64,000 bases of DNA. It comes from Acidobacteriota bacterium. Its GTDB lineage: Bacteria; Acidobacteriota; Terriglobia; Acidiferrales; UBA7541. Position 1 is the first letter of the stretch, and each line of letters begins with the position of its first letter. The notes under the pieces are model-generated. The model saw nothing but the letters and a program-made list of their open reading frames with translations. It searched no databases and was not told the DNA's origin. Location: positions 46,126-110,125 of the forward strand of contig QHYI01000118.1 in NCBI GenBank assembly GCA_003223245.1. Reading direction: 5' to 3'. The position numbers were made by a program, and so were the translations under genes. Of the stretch, positions 18,647-26,904 are shown piece after piece.

Positions 18647-19843
18647 CTACCTGTCAACTTCTCCAAGCACGATGTCAATCGTTCCGATGCACGCAATTAC
18701 GTCGGCGATGAGCTGCCCTTCGACAAGCTTGGGCAACGCCTGCAAATTGATGTACGAAGGCGCGCGGAAATGGACGCGCAGCGGCTTCGGCGACCCATCG
18801 CTGGCCACGAAGCAACCCAACTCTCCCCGCGGCGACTCGACTGCGACAAAGGCTTCGCCCGGCGGCGGAGAAAACCCTTCGGTGAAAATCTTGAAGTGGT
18901 AGATGAGCGCCTCCATTTCCGTCTTCATCTTCTCGCGGTCCGGAGGAATGATTCCGGGTGCTTCCGCCTTGATGGGGCCTTCGTCGCTAATTTTCTGCAT
19001 CGCCTGCCGCACGATTTTCAAGCTTTCGCGCATTTCTGCAACGCGCACCATGTACCGCGCATAGCAGTCCGATTCCGTGCGCGTCGGCACGTCAAAGTCG
19101 AACTCCTCATAGCTCGAATAGGGAAAAACTTTCCGGTTGTCGTACGCGACGCCCGCCGCGCGCAGCGTCGGCCCGGTCATGCTCAACGCAATCGCATCTT
19201 CCGGCGAGATGTAACCGATATTCTTCGTGCGCCTGATCCAGATGGGGTTTTCGGTGAGCAGCGCTTCGTATTCGTCCACGCGGCTGGGCATCATCTCCAG
19301 GAATTTTCTTACTGCCGGCCGCCAGCCTGCCGGAGGTTCCAGCGCCACGCCGCCGATGCGAATGTAGCTGGTCATCATGCGCTGACCTGAAAACATTTCG
19401 AAAATCTTCAAAATCTCTTCGCGTTCGCGGAAGCAATAGAGAAAGACGGACATCGCGCCGAGGTCGATGGCATGCGTGCCCAGCCACACTAGGTGCGAGG
19501 AAATTCGTTGCAGCTCGACCATCAACACACGGATGTATTGCGCCCGCTTCGGCACCTCCAGTCCCAGAAGCTTTTCGACCGCCATGCAATAGACGAGGTT
19601 GTTGCCCAGCGGATTCAAATAATCCATGCGGTCGGTCAAGGTGATGGCTTGCGAATAGGTTTTGTCTTCGCATGATTTTTCGATGCCGGTGTGCAGGTAG
19701 CCGAGGTCGGGAACGGCTTTCACCACCGTTTCTCCGTCCAGCTCCAGCAAAATGCGCAGCACGCCGTGCGTCGACGGGTGCTGCGGCCCCATATTGAGGA
19801 CCATGGTTTTTGCTGTGCCGGTAACGGTATCCGCGGTTGTCAT
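18647..19843 (-). CDS. nuoD: NADH-quinone oxidoreductase subunit D
   Basis: 398-residue 49-kDa subunit that forms the quinone-reduction site with NuoB. Marks: MGPQHPSTHGVLR with the quinone-site His, GYLHTGIEKSCEDKTYSQ, and the C-terminal SYINLQALPKLVEGQLIADVIACIGTIDIVLGEVDR. Its ATG overlaps the nuoC stop by four bases. It is separate from nuoC, unlike the fused NuoCD of E. coli. The partner NuoB is not encoded in this operon. Confidence 0.96.
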   Translation of the reverse strand: MTTADTVTGTAKTMVLNMGPQHPSTHGVLRILLELDGETVVKAVPDLGYLHTGIEKSCEDKTYSQAITLTDRMDYLNPLGNNLVYCMAVEKLLGLEVPKRAQYIRVLMVELQRISSHLVWLGTHAIDLGAMSVFLYCFREREEILKIFEMFSGQRMMTSYIRIGGVALEPPAGWRPAVRKFLEMMPSRVDEYEALLTENPIWIRRTKNIGYISPEDAIALSMTGPTLRAAGVAYDNRKVFPYSSYEEFDFDVPTRTESDCYARYMVRVAEMRESLKIVRQAMQKISDEGPIKAEAPGIIPPDREKMKTEMEALIYHFKIFTEGFSPPPGEAFVAVESPRGELGCFVASDGSPKPLRVHFRAPSYINLQALPKLVEGQLIADVIACIGTIDIVLGEVDR

Positions 19844-20379
19844 AGCATGCTGCTCTTTTTAAAAAGCTCTCCCGAAGTGGGCACGTCGCGATATCCTTCG
19901 ACCGGGAAATCTTTGCGAAGCGGATAGCCTTCCCAATCATCGGGAAGCAGAATCCGGCGCAAATCGGGGTGGCCGGTGAAGTGAATCCCGAAGAGGTCGA
20001 AAATTTCGCGCTCCAGCCAATTGGCGCCGGGCCAGACGGAAACGAGCGAATCCACCACGGGATCCTGGCTGTTCAGTTCGACTTGCAAACGCACGCGGTC
20101 GCGCCGGGGAATGGACACCAGGTGATAGTTCAACTCGAAGCGCGGCTCAACGGGGAAGCGATCCACGCAAGTCGCGTCCGTGAGCAGGTTGAACTGAAGC
20201 TGGGCATCCGCCCGGCAGCGCTCCGCCACGGCCCGGAATAAGTTTGGAGGCACTACGATCGTCGTTTCGTTCCGGAATTCGATGACCTTTGCAATGGCCT
20301 GTGGGTTCCACGAGCGCAAGCACTCGGCTACAACACTGGCTTTTTGGCTGGAAGATTCCGTCACAATTTCCAATCCCAC
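19840..20379 (-). CDS. nuoC: NADH-quinone oxidoreductase subunit C
   Basis: 179-residue 30-kDa peripheral-arm subunit without cofactors. Marks: LTDATCVDRFPVEPRFELNYHL and the C-terminal signature REIFDLFGIHFTGHPDLRRILLPDDWEGYPLRKDFP. The start is taken as GTG 20379; no clear Shine-Dalgarno is visible, so the precise start is uncertain by a few codons. It lies only 9 nt after nuoA, so there is no room for nuoB, which usually occupies this position. Confidence 0.94.
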   Translation of the reverse strand: MGLEIVTESSSQKASVVAECLRSWNPQAIAKVIEFRNETTIVVPPNLFRAVAERCRADAQLQFNLLTDATCVDRFPVEPRFELNYHLVSIPRRDRVRLQVELNSQDPVVDSLVSVWPGANWLEREIFDLFGIHFTGHPDLRRILLPDDWEGYPLRKDFPVEGYRDVPTSGELFKKSSML

Positions 20380-20388
20380 GAGCGCCGT

Positions 20389-20757
20389 TTATTTGTTCCA
20401 GTCCAGCGCGCCCTTTTTCCAGAGATAGAGATAACCGACCAGTAGAACAGCGATGTAGATCATCATCTCCAGAAAGCCGTACCAGCGTAAACTGCGAAAG
20501 ATGTAAGCCCAGGGGTACAAGAAGATGGCTTCCACATCGAATAGAATGAAAACCATGGCCACGAGGTAGAACTTTACCGAGAAGGGTTGGCGCGCGTCAC
20601 CTGTGGGTTCCATACCGCATTCGTAAGCTTGCTGCTTGGCCCGATTTGGCCTCCGCCACCCTACCAGAACGGAAAACGCTGTCAGCATGCCAGCAAGCCC
20701 AAAGGCAATCAGCAGGTGTAGGAGAAGGGGAGCGTAGGTATGTAAGCCAGAATCCAT
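20389..20757 (-). CDS. nuoA: NADH-quinone oxidoreductase subunit A
   Basis: 122-residue, three-helix membrane subunit. Marks: KQQAYECGMEPTGDARQPFSVKFYLVAMVFILFDVEAIFLYPWA, with the conserved Cys-Gly-Glu loop and the FDVE helix. I chose ATG 20757, which gives the usual short N-terminus before helix 1. The frame is open 37 codons further upstream, but that extension would overlap the divergent gene's start and the predicted promoter. It is the first gene of the minus-strand nuo operon. Confidence 0.93.
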   Translation of the reverse strand: MDSGLHTYAPLLLHLLIAFGLAGMLTAFSVLVGWRRPNRAKQQAYECGMEPTGDARQPFSVKFYLVAMVFILFDVEAIFLYPWAYIFRSLRWYGFLEMMIYIAVLLVGYLYLWKKGALDWNK

Positions 20758-20772
20758 CACGGTCAACTTGCT

Positions 20773-20802
20773 ATAATATCGATTTAGCAGGCGCGCGGTC
20801 AA
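20773..20802 (-). promoter_or_regulatory. Predicted sigma-70 promoter for the nuoA operon
   Basis: On the minus strand TTGACC (20802-20797) and TATTAT (20778-20773) are 18 nt apart, each one base off consensus. Transcription would start near 20766, only about 9 nt before the nuoA ATG, so the mRNA would be almost leaderless. Prediction only. Confidence 0.4.
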
Positions 20803-20866
20803 TTCGAGTGCAAGAATTTCAGCGAGGCTTGTTTCCGGCGGTGCGAATGCCCGAGCGGATACCAAC

Positions 20867-21490
20867 ATGCTATTCGGTCACAACTCCAGCGTGAGGATTG
20901 CCGGCGACACTTTTCACGTGCAGACAGAAGAACGCGGCGCCGCGCATGCCATGATTGACACGACCGTTTATTTACGCGGGCGCGTGTTGCATCGCCGCAC
21001 CAACAGCTTCAAAGACCTGCTTCCACTCAATCCGGCCCGCGAGCAGGCCCTCAAGCTTCGCGTGGATACGCAGCACCGCAGCGTGGTCGACGAAATTCGC
21101 TCGGGCAGGTTGCGCCTGACGGCCCCAACCGATGCAGAGGCCGTAACCTCGGCTGGGTCTGCCGCGGAGGCGGCCGCGGCTCTTCATATTGAACTGCTTA
21201 ACGCCAAAACCTGGCTGACGGGAAAGCGCGCTTATTTGCAAATCGCCGTAAACGATCACGCCGACAAGCCGGTGGAACGCGCCACGGTGACGGCTCGCGT
21301 GGAGGGCGCCGCGCAGCCTGCCGCGTTTTCCGCGGAAACCGGTTCGCTCGGACGCGCGAATCTTGAATTTGAGATGCCGCCACGGGTTGGGTCTGAAGTG
21401 GCGTTGGTGCTCGAAGCCTCCAAAGGCCAGGCGCGTGCTCATTTGCGGTTTCAATTGCGCGCCAAGCCTCGCGTGCCTTCAGCTAGTTAA
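20867..21490 (+). CDS. Conserved hypothetical protein, two-part architecture
   Basis: 207 residues, no signal peptide and no membrane helix. The N-terminal half (about 1-70, with HVQTEERG, IDTTVYLRGRVLHRRT and SFKDLLP) is compact and charged. An Ala-rich linker (about 85-105) leads to a C-terminal part (about 105-200) whose alternating pattern resembles an Ig-like or carboxypeptidase-regulatory beta domain. I recall similar proteins in Acidobacteriota but know no function for them. It is transcribed divergently from nuoA and is followed 12 nt later by thiS, so the two may be co-transcribed. Start ATG 20867. Confidence 0.75.
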   Translation: MLFGHNSSVRIAGDTFHVQTEERGAAHAMIDTTVYLRGRVLHRRTNSFKDLLPLNPAREQALKLRVDTQHRSVVDEIRSGRLRLTAPTDAEAVTSAGSAAEAAAALHIELLNAKTWLTGKRAYLQIAVNDHADKPVERATVTARVEGAAQPAAFSAETGSLGRANLEFEMPPRVGSEVALVLEASKGQARAHLRFQLRAKPRVPSAS

Positions 21491-21502
21491 GGAATGCGGG
21501 TC

Positions 21503-21706
21503 ATGATTGCGATTACCGTGAATGGTGAACAAAGAACGGCAAGGCCCGGCTCGACGGTAACCGATTTGCTCCACGAGATGGGCCTCGATCCCGGGCGCGT
21601 AGCCATCGAGCGCAACCTCGAAATTCTTTCCCGTCCAGAATGGCAGAAAACCAGTGTCCAGCCCGGCGACCGCTACGAAATCGTGCAATTCGTCGGCGGA
21701 GGCTAG
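21503..21706 (+). CDS. thiS: ThiS-like sulphur carrier protein
   Basis: 67-residue beta-grasp protein that carries sulphur as a C-terminal thiocarboxylate for thiazole (thiamine) synthesis. Marks are the MIAITVNGEQR start, the TVTDLLHEMGL helix, the RVAIERN motif and the C-terminal GGG. ATG 21503 is favoured over the ATG at 21494, because AAGGA (21489-21493) then sits 9 nt upstream and would overlap the earlier start. Usual partners (thiG, thiF) are not adjacent. Its stop codon overlaps the ribA stop on the opposite strand. Confidence 0.85.
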   Translation: MIAITVNGEQRTARPGSTVTDLLHEMGLDPGRVAIERNLEILSRPEWQKTSVQPGDRYEIVQFVGGG

Positions 21707-22341
21707 ACGCCCTTGAGCAAGTGCCCCATCTTGCATTTTTTGGTTTTCAGGTAGGCGCGGGAAATTTTGGAAACGCGCGGCTGGCACGGCACGCGTGCCA
21801 CGACTTGAATCCCGGCTTGTTCGAGTTGCCGCACTTTTTCGGGGTTGTTGGAAAGCAATCGAATTCGTTTCGCACCGAGCTTTTTCAGGATTTCAGCGGA
21901 AAAAGCATATTCGCGCGCGTCGGCGGCGAAACCCAGTTTCTCGTTCGCCTCCACCGTGTCCATGCCACCGTCCTGCAATTGGTAAGCCCGGAGCTTGTTC
22001 ATTAAACCGATTCCGCGGCCCTCTTGCGGCAAGTAAACCAGGATTCCAGACGGGGTTTGGCTGATTTTCTTCAAGGAGAGTTCGAGCTGCGAGCGGCAAT
22101 CGCACCGCAGTGACGTCAGCACGTCTCCAGTCAGGCATTGCGAATGTACGCGCACCAGCGGTGCGGTTTTCCCGTTCAAATTCCCGCGAACCAGGGCCAC
22201 AGCTTCCTCATTTTTGCCGCGCCCCTGAAAACCAAAGATCGTGAAGCGGCCATACCGCGTCGGAAGGTCGGCCTGCGCGATCTTCCGCACGCTGGCGCCG
22301 TACCTGCTTGGACGCTTACCTTGTGGCGATTTCGCCCTCAT
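21703..22341 (-). CDS. ribA: GTP cyclohydrolase II
   Basis: 212-residue enzyme that opens GTP to a diaminopyrimidine, the first step of riboflavin synthesis. Marks: LVRVHSQCLTGDVLTSLRCDCRSQL with the zinc-binding cysteines (C in HSQCLTGD, then CDC), LVYLPQEGRGIGL, and RLLSNNPEKVRQLEQAGI. It stands alone and is not the bifunctional RibBA form. The first 15 residues are basic and weakly conserved, so a slightly later start is possible. It converges with thiS with a 4-nt overlap. Confidence 0.94.
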   Translation of the reverse strand: MRAKSPQGKRPSRYGASVRKIAQADLPTRYGRFTIFGFQGRGKNEEAVALVRGNLNGKTAPLVRVHSQCLTGDVLTSLRCDCRSQLELSLKKISQTPSGILVYLPQEGRGIGLMNKLRAYQLQDGGMDTVEANEKLGFAADAREYAFSAEILKKLGAKRIRLLSNNPEKVRQLEQAGIQVVARVPCQPRVSKISRAYLKTKKCKMGHLLKGV

Positions 22342-22466
22342 GGGAAACGAGCAGTATAACAGGAACTGCCGGTCGAACCGGTTTGCCCCTTCTTTCCCCT
22401 TTCGCCAACTCGCTTTACTTCGCCGAGCGGATTGGCTAGCGTTACTTGAGATACCGGGAACCGCCC

Positions 22467-23792
22467 ATGGACTCCGTCACGCCACTTCGCGAATTTCTTT
22501 TCACGTTGCTGCTGAAGGTCGCCGTAGCGTCTTCGTTTGCCGCACTTCTCGCCCGCTGGAACACGTTTCGCCGCGTGCTATTCACGGAGCAACGCGACCC
22601 GGATCAAAAACTGAAACTAATGTTGTTTATGGTGCCGCCGCTCATTTTGGGCGTGACCCTGCGTCTGATTGGCGGCTCAAGCTATTCCTTCGCCGATTTG
22701 TCGCTCGAAGGCGCGTTCCTGATGGGCTTGCTGGGTGGCCGCGTGGTGGGACCCATCGGTGGCGCCATCATCACGATTCCAGCTCTTGTAGGGCACGAAT
22801 GGCTGGCGATGCCCGCGACTTCCGCGGCAGGCTTGCTCGGCGGACTGATCCGGCAAGCCATTCCCAACAAAGAAGATCTCTGGAATTTTGGCCCGTTCAC
22901 TTTTTTGAATATTCCCAAGGCCACGCTGCGTCTCCTGCGAAAAGGCGAACTGTCGTGGGAGATGGTGCCGCTCGGAACCTGTGTGGGCCTGGAAGTGGTC
23001 CGCGTGGCCTTGGTGCTGGCCACCAAACCGAAATGGCTCTTCGCCATTCATGCGCGCTGGGACTGGTGGCTGGTGCTTGCCATGATTGCCGCGTTGATGT
23101 CGGTTGCCGCGCCGCTGAAAATCTGGAACAACACGCGTAACGAAATGAACCTCGAGCGGCACCAGCAGCTCCTGATGAAGGCGCGCATGGACGCGCTGTC
23201 ACGGCAGATTAACCCGCATTTTCTTTTCAACACGCTGAATACGGTCACGTCGTTGATTCGCTTCGATCCCGACGCCGCGCGCGGCGTGGTCCTTAAGCTG
23301 AGCAATATTCTTCGCCGGCTGTTGCGCAAGCACGAAACGTTTGTGGCGCTCCGCGAAGAGTTGCAATTCATCGACGACTACCTGGACATCGAGGTGGCGC
23401 GCTTCGGCCGCGAAAACCTGGAAATTGTGAAGCACGTGGACGATGAGTCCTTGGAAGCGTTTGTGCCAAGCATGTTGTTGCAACCAATTGTCGAGAATTG
23501 CCTGAAGCATGGGCTGGCGCCAAAAATCGGCGGAGGAAAAATCGAATTGCGCACGACTGGCCGCGACGGCCGGCTCAGCATCGAGATTGAAGACAACGGC
23601 GTGGGCATCTCCGAAGAGCGGTTGCCGCACGTCTATGTGGAAGGCATTGGGCTCAGCAACGTGCGCGAACGCCTGCGCGTGCTCTATGGGACGGATTTTC
23701 AGCTCGACATCAAGAGCCGGTTGAGCGAAGGAACAGTGATTCGCATCGAAATTCCCGAACTTGTTCCGGCCATGCAAGAAGTCAGGAAGTGA
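22467..23792 (+). CDS. LytS/YpdA-type sensor histidine kinase
   Basis: 441-residue membrane histidine kinase. Residues about 5-215 form a 5TM-LYT-like membrane sensor (helices near 11-29, 52-68, 80-105, 116-128, 197-215). The phospho-acceptor box SRQINPHFLFNTLNTV has His251. The HATPase domain shows VENCLKHGL (N box) and DNGVGISEERL (G1), then GIGLSNVRERL. The ATG at 22467 is used because the open frame upstream only has a TTG and the sensor begins normally here. No response regulator is adjacent, so it is an orphan in this window and its ligand is unknown. Confidence 0.9.
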   Translation: MDSVTPLREFLFTLLLKVAVASSFAALLARWNTFRRVLFTEQRDPDQKLKLMLFMVPPLILGVTLRLIGGSSYSFADLSLEGAFLMGLLGGRVVGPIGGAIITIPALVGHEWLAMPATSAAGLLGGLIRQAIPNKEDLWNFGPFTFLNIPKATLRLLRKGELSWEMVPLGTCVGLEVVRVALVLATKPKWLFAIHARWDWWLVLAMIAALMSVAAPLKIWNNTRNEMNLERHQQLLMKARMDALSRQINPHFLFNTLNTVTSLIRFDPDAARGVVLKLSNILRRLLRKHETFVALREELQFIDDYLDIEVARFGRENLEIVKHVDDESLEAFVPSMLLQPIVENCLKHGLAPKIGGGKIELRTTGRDGRLSIEIEDNGVGISEERLPHVYVEGIGLSNVRERLRVLYGTDFQLDIKSRLSEGTVIRIEIPELVPAMQEVRK

Positions 23793-23895
23793 ATCCCGCC
23801 GCCGGGTGTCGGGAAGGCCTACCGCTTCCTTCGTCAATCGTTATGCAACGAGCGTTGTAATCGCCTCCCACGCAACTTGTTCCTGCAAATGTAGC

Positions 23896-23924
23896 TTGAC
23901 AGCGATGGGGCTGCCGCCTAGAGT
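23896..23924 (+). promoter_or_regulatory. Predicted sigma-70 promoter for the serine hydrolase gene
   Basis: TTGACA (23896-23901), 17-nt spacer, TAGAGT (23919-23924). It lies about 90 nt ahead of the ATG at 24016 and downstream of the histidine kinase stop, so the hydrolase probably has its own promoter. Confidence 0.45.
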
Positions 23925-24015
23925 GTCGGCCATCGATGATTCGCTAGGCGTAGTGCACCAAACGTTTCACCTTGCGTTTTACGTTCCCAAAACGATTTCA
24001 CGCGGAGAGACGAAG

Positions 24016-26040
24016 ATGATGACCGTACATCCTCGGGTGCTGCGGCACGCCATTTTGATCCTGGCAGCATGCGGCTTGTTGCGCACGCAACTTTGCGCGC
24101 AGGAGCAAAAAGGGGCGCCGCCGAAGAGCACTTCCGCGGCGAAGAAGAGTGCGCCGGCAGCAGCGGCCTCGAATGCTGCAAACTCGCCGGTACACGGTCA
24201 GGAACTGACCGAGGCGGATCTTTCCGCGTTCCTTGACGGCGTGATCCCCCAACAGATTGAAAAGGCGGACATCGCGGGCGCCGTCGTCGCCGTGGTAAAA
24301 GACGGGAAAGTGCTTTTCGAAAGGGGATACGGCTATTCGGACGTAGAAAAGAAAACGTCTGTGTCCCCGCAAGACACGCTGTTCCGGCCAGGTTCCATTT
24401 CGAAGACATTCACCTGGACGGCAGTGATGCAACAGGTAGAGCAGGGCAAGCTGAACCTCGATGCAGATGTGAATCAGTATCTCGACTTCAAGATCCCCCC
24501 GACGTTTGGCAAGCCCACCACGCTGCGCGACATCATGACCCATCGCTCCGGGCTCGAAGAAACCATCAAGGATCTCTTTGTTGCTGAAGAGAAAGATTTA
24601 ACGCCAGTCGCCAAGTATCTGCCGTCTCATTTGCCAGCGCAGATTTTTGCTCCGGGAACCGTTCCCGCCTATTCGAATTACGCCACGACTGTGGCTGCTT
24701 ATATCGTCCAGCGCGTCTCGGGCCAGGATTTCTATGATTACGTCGACGAACATTTCTTCAAGCCGCTGGATATGGCCCGCGCCACTTTCCGTCAGCCGCT
24801 CCCGAAATCGCTTGAACCGTTTATGTCCAAAGGCTACGACCTCGGCTCCGGCAAACCGAAACACTTTGAGTGGGTAGAGGTGGCTCCCGCCGGCTCGCTC
24901 TCCGCCTCCGCAGAATCGATGGCGCATTGGATGATCATGCATTTGCAGAATGGCCGCTATGGCGACGTCCAGATTCTCAAGCCTGAGACGGCGATCGCCA
25001 TGCACGAGCGGCAGGAAGGCTGGCCCGCCGGGATGAACGCGATGTGCCTGGGCTTTTACGAACAAAACATGAACGGCCACCGCGTGATCGCCCACGGCGG
25101 CGACACGGAGTTATTCCACAGCGATATGTTGCTGCTGGTGAATGACAACGCGGGGCTGTTTGTGTCTTACAACAGCGCAGGCCGCCCGGACCACGGCGAT
25201 GCCCGTGGCGATCTGTTTAGCAAATTTATGGACCGCTATTTCCCGGCGCCTCCGGAAAAGGATCCGGCTCTTTCCGCGGCCGCGGAGGACGCGCAGAGGG
25301 TGGCGGGCTCCTACAAAATCAGCCGGCGCTTCGAGACGAATCTCCTGGCCGTAACCACGATGCTGGGAGAAGCCAAATTTGTGTTCGACCCAAAAGACAA
25401 CACGGTTTTTCTCGATGGCTTCTTGAAAAAGGAGAATGGGCAGCCGCGGCACTTCAAGGAAGTGGGCCCGATGCTGTTTCGCTCTGTCGATGGGCCGGAA
25501 AAAATCGCTCTCGTGAAAGACCGCCGTGGGAAGCGCACGGTCTACATTGATTATCCCTTTATGGTTTTTCAGGAACTGGGCAGTGGCTTGGACAAGCAGA
25601 TGTTTAATTACGTGGTCGTCGGCTTCAGCATTGCCGTGGTCGCACTGACCATTTTAATGTGGCCGGTGGCCGCGATTCTGCGGAAGCATTATGGCAAGCC
25701 GCTTACGCTCGATCCTGCTGCGCGAAAGTGGCGCCGCTCGGCGAAGATTGTCTGCATCATCGATATTCTTTATCTGATTGGATTCGCCTGGATATTCAGC
25801 CTTTTAGAGAAGCTCGAGCTGGGAACAAACGGTGCATCGAAGATCCACCTCCTGCAAGTGATTGGCGTGCTCGGTGGAATCGGCGCTTTCATCACTATCA
25901 TCACCGCCGCCAAGTCCTGGGCAGACGCGCAGCAATGGGTTTGGTACAAAATCTGGAACACGCTGCTTGCCGTGGGTTGTGTGGCGTTTTTCTGGTTCCT
26001 GGTGCACTGGCACCTTCTGAATTTCAACCTCAACTACTGA
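24016..26040 (+). CDS. Membrane-anchored class C beta-lactamase-like serine hydrolase
   Basis: 674 residues. A signal peptide (about 1-28, ending LCAQ) and an Ala/Lys/Pro linker precede a beta-lactamase/DD-peptidase-like domain (about 65-400) with the nucleophile motif S127-I-S-K130, the YSN motif (AYSNYATTVA) and HGGDT in place of KTG. A beta-rich segment follows, and then four hydrophobic helices at the C-terminal end (starting at FNYVVVGFSIAVVALTILMW). ATG 24016 follows GGAGAGA at a good distance. Such proteins are often esterases or D-amino-acid peptidases and rarely true beta-lactamases; the substrate cannot be told. The active site would lie outside the membrane. Confidence 0.88.
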   Translation: MMTVHPRVLRHAILILAACGLLRTQLCAQEQKGAPPKSTSAAKKSAPAAAASNAANSPVHGQELTEADLSAFLDGVIPQQIEKADIAGAVVAVVKDGKVLFERGYGYSDVEKKTSVSPQDTLFRPGSISKTFTWTAVMQQVEQGKLNLDADVNQYLDFKIPPTFGKPTTLRDIMTHRSGLEETIKDLFVAEEKDLTPVAKYLPSHLPAQIFAPGTVPAYSNYATTVAAYIVQRVSGQDFYDYVDEHFFKPLDMARATFRQPLPKSLEPFMSKGYDLGSGKPKHFEWVEVAPAGSLSASAESMAHWMIMHLQNGRYGDVQILKPETAIAMHERQEGWPAGMNAMCLGFYEQNMNGHRVIAHGGDTELFHSDMLLLVNDNAGLFVSYNSAGRPDHGDARGDLFSKFMDRYFPAPPEKDPALSAAAEDAQRVAGSYKISRRFETNLLAVTTMLGEAKFVFDPKDNTVFLDGFLKKENGQPRHFKEVGPMLFRSVDGPEKIALVKDRRGKRTVYIDYPFMVFQELGSGLDKQMFNYVVVGFSIAVVALTILMWPVAAILRKHYGKPLTLDPAARKWRRSAKIVCIIDILYLIGFAWIFSLLEKLELGTNGASKIHLLQVIGVLGGIGAFITIITAAKSWADAQQWVWYKIWNTLLAVGCVAFFWFLVHWHLLNFNLNY

Positions 26041-26248
26041 TTGCTGCGCGCACGCTCTCGCGCACAAGCGGCGAAGGCGCTGCCGTGTGAAATTCTGTCT
26101 CTCCCGCACAGCAAGGGCAGGGAAGCGCACGGGATTTGGTTTGCTCGTATGGTCCTGCCTAAAACGCGACAAGGAGGCAGGGCGCTGCCCGGAAGGTCGG
26201 TTCCAGCCGTCCCGGGAAAACCGCAAAAGCCCCCTCAAAAACAAACGC

Positions 26249-26277
26249 TTGACCAGCGGCGGTCTTTTTGGTAATTT
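26249..26277 (+). promoter_or_regulatory. Possible promoter of the GbsR-type regulator
   Basis: TTGACC (26249-26254), 17 nt, TAATTT (26272-26277), ending 23 nt before the ATG at 26301. The -10 element is weak. The preceding intergenic stretch (26041-26248) shows no gene. Confidence 0.3.
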
Positions 26278-26300
26278 CTGAATAGAGAGAAAGTACAGAA

Positions 26301-26861
26301 ATGAGCGTACATACAAAAACAACACAAAACTCCCTCGCCCCCGTGGCCCAGAAATTCATCCTCCATTGGGGAGAAATGGGCACCCGCTGGGGCATCAACC
26401 GCACCGTCGCGCAGGTCCACGCGCTGCTCTTTATTTCGCCGCGGCCCCTGCCCGCCGACGAAATTGCCGAAACGCTCGCCGTGGCGCGCTCCAACGTGAG
26501 CACCAGCCTGCGCGAACTGCAGGGCTGGCGCATCGTCCGCGTCGTGCATGTGCTCGGCGACCGGCGTGACCACTTCGAGTCCATCAAAGACGTCTGGGAG
26601 ATTTTCCGCATCATTTCCGAGGAACGAAAACGCCGCGAGATCGATCCCACGCTGCACGTGCTCGAGGAATGCGTGCAGGAAGTGAAGGCCAACCCACAAG
26701 GCGACCCCTACACACGCGAGCGGCTCACCGATATGCGCGAAATGTTGATGGCCATGACGGGATTATTCGATGAGGTGATTCACATGCCGGCGAGCACGCT
26801 GAAGGGCGTTCTGAAGCTGCGGGGCAAGGTTGTGACCATGCTGGGCAAGAAAGCTGGATAA
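26301..26861 (+). CDS. GbsR/MarR-family transcriptional regulator
   Basis: 186-residue cytoplasmic winged-helix protein. After a short tail, FILHWGEMGTRWGINRTVAQVHALLFIS is the characteristic opening of the GbsR family, followed by the helix-turn-helix LPADEIAETLAVARSNVSTSLRELQGW (about 51-77) and the wing (VVHVLGDRRDHF). The C-terminal half is helical and likely dimerises. GbsR-type proteins respond to small ligands such as choline in Bacillus, but no osmolyte genes are nearby. The following DCC-family gene starts 43 nt downstream and may be its target or operon partner. Confidence 0.88.
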   Translation: MSVHTKTTQNSLAPVAQKFILHWGEMGTRWGINRTVAQVHALLFISPRPLPADEIAETLAVARSNVSTSLRELQGWRIVRVVHVLGDRRDHFESIKDVWEIFRIISEERKRREIDPTLHVLEECVQEVKANPQGDPYTRERLTDMREMLMAMTGLFDEVIHMPASTLKGVLKLRGKVVTMLGKKAG

Positions 26862-26904
26862 AGATACCAACGAGATGGCAGCGTAGGGAAGTAAGGATAA
26901 AAAA

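Noticed and set aside
24016..26040. Antibiotic-resistance beta-lactamase
   Set aside because: The fold motifs fit, but HGGDT replaces KTG and the long membrane tail points to a peptidase or esterase-type relative, so no resistance role is claimed.
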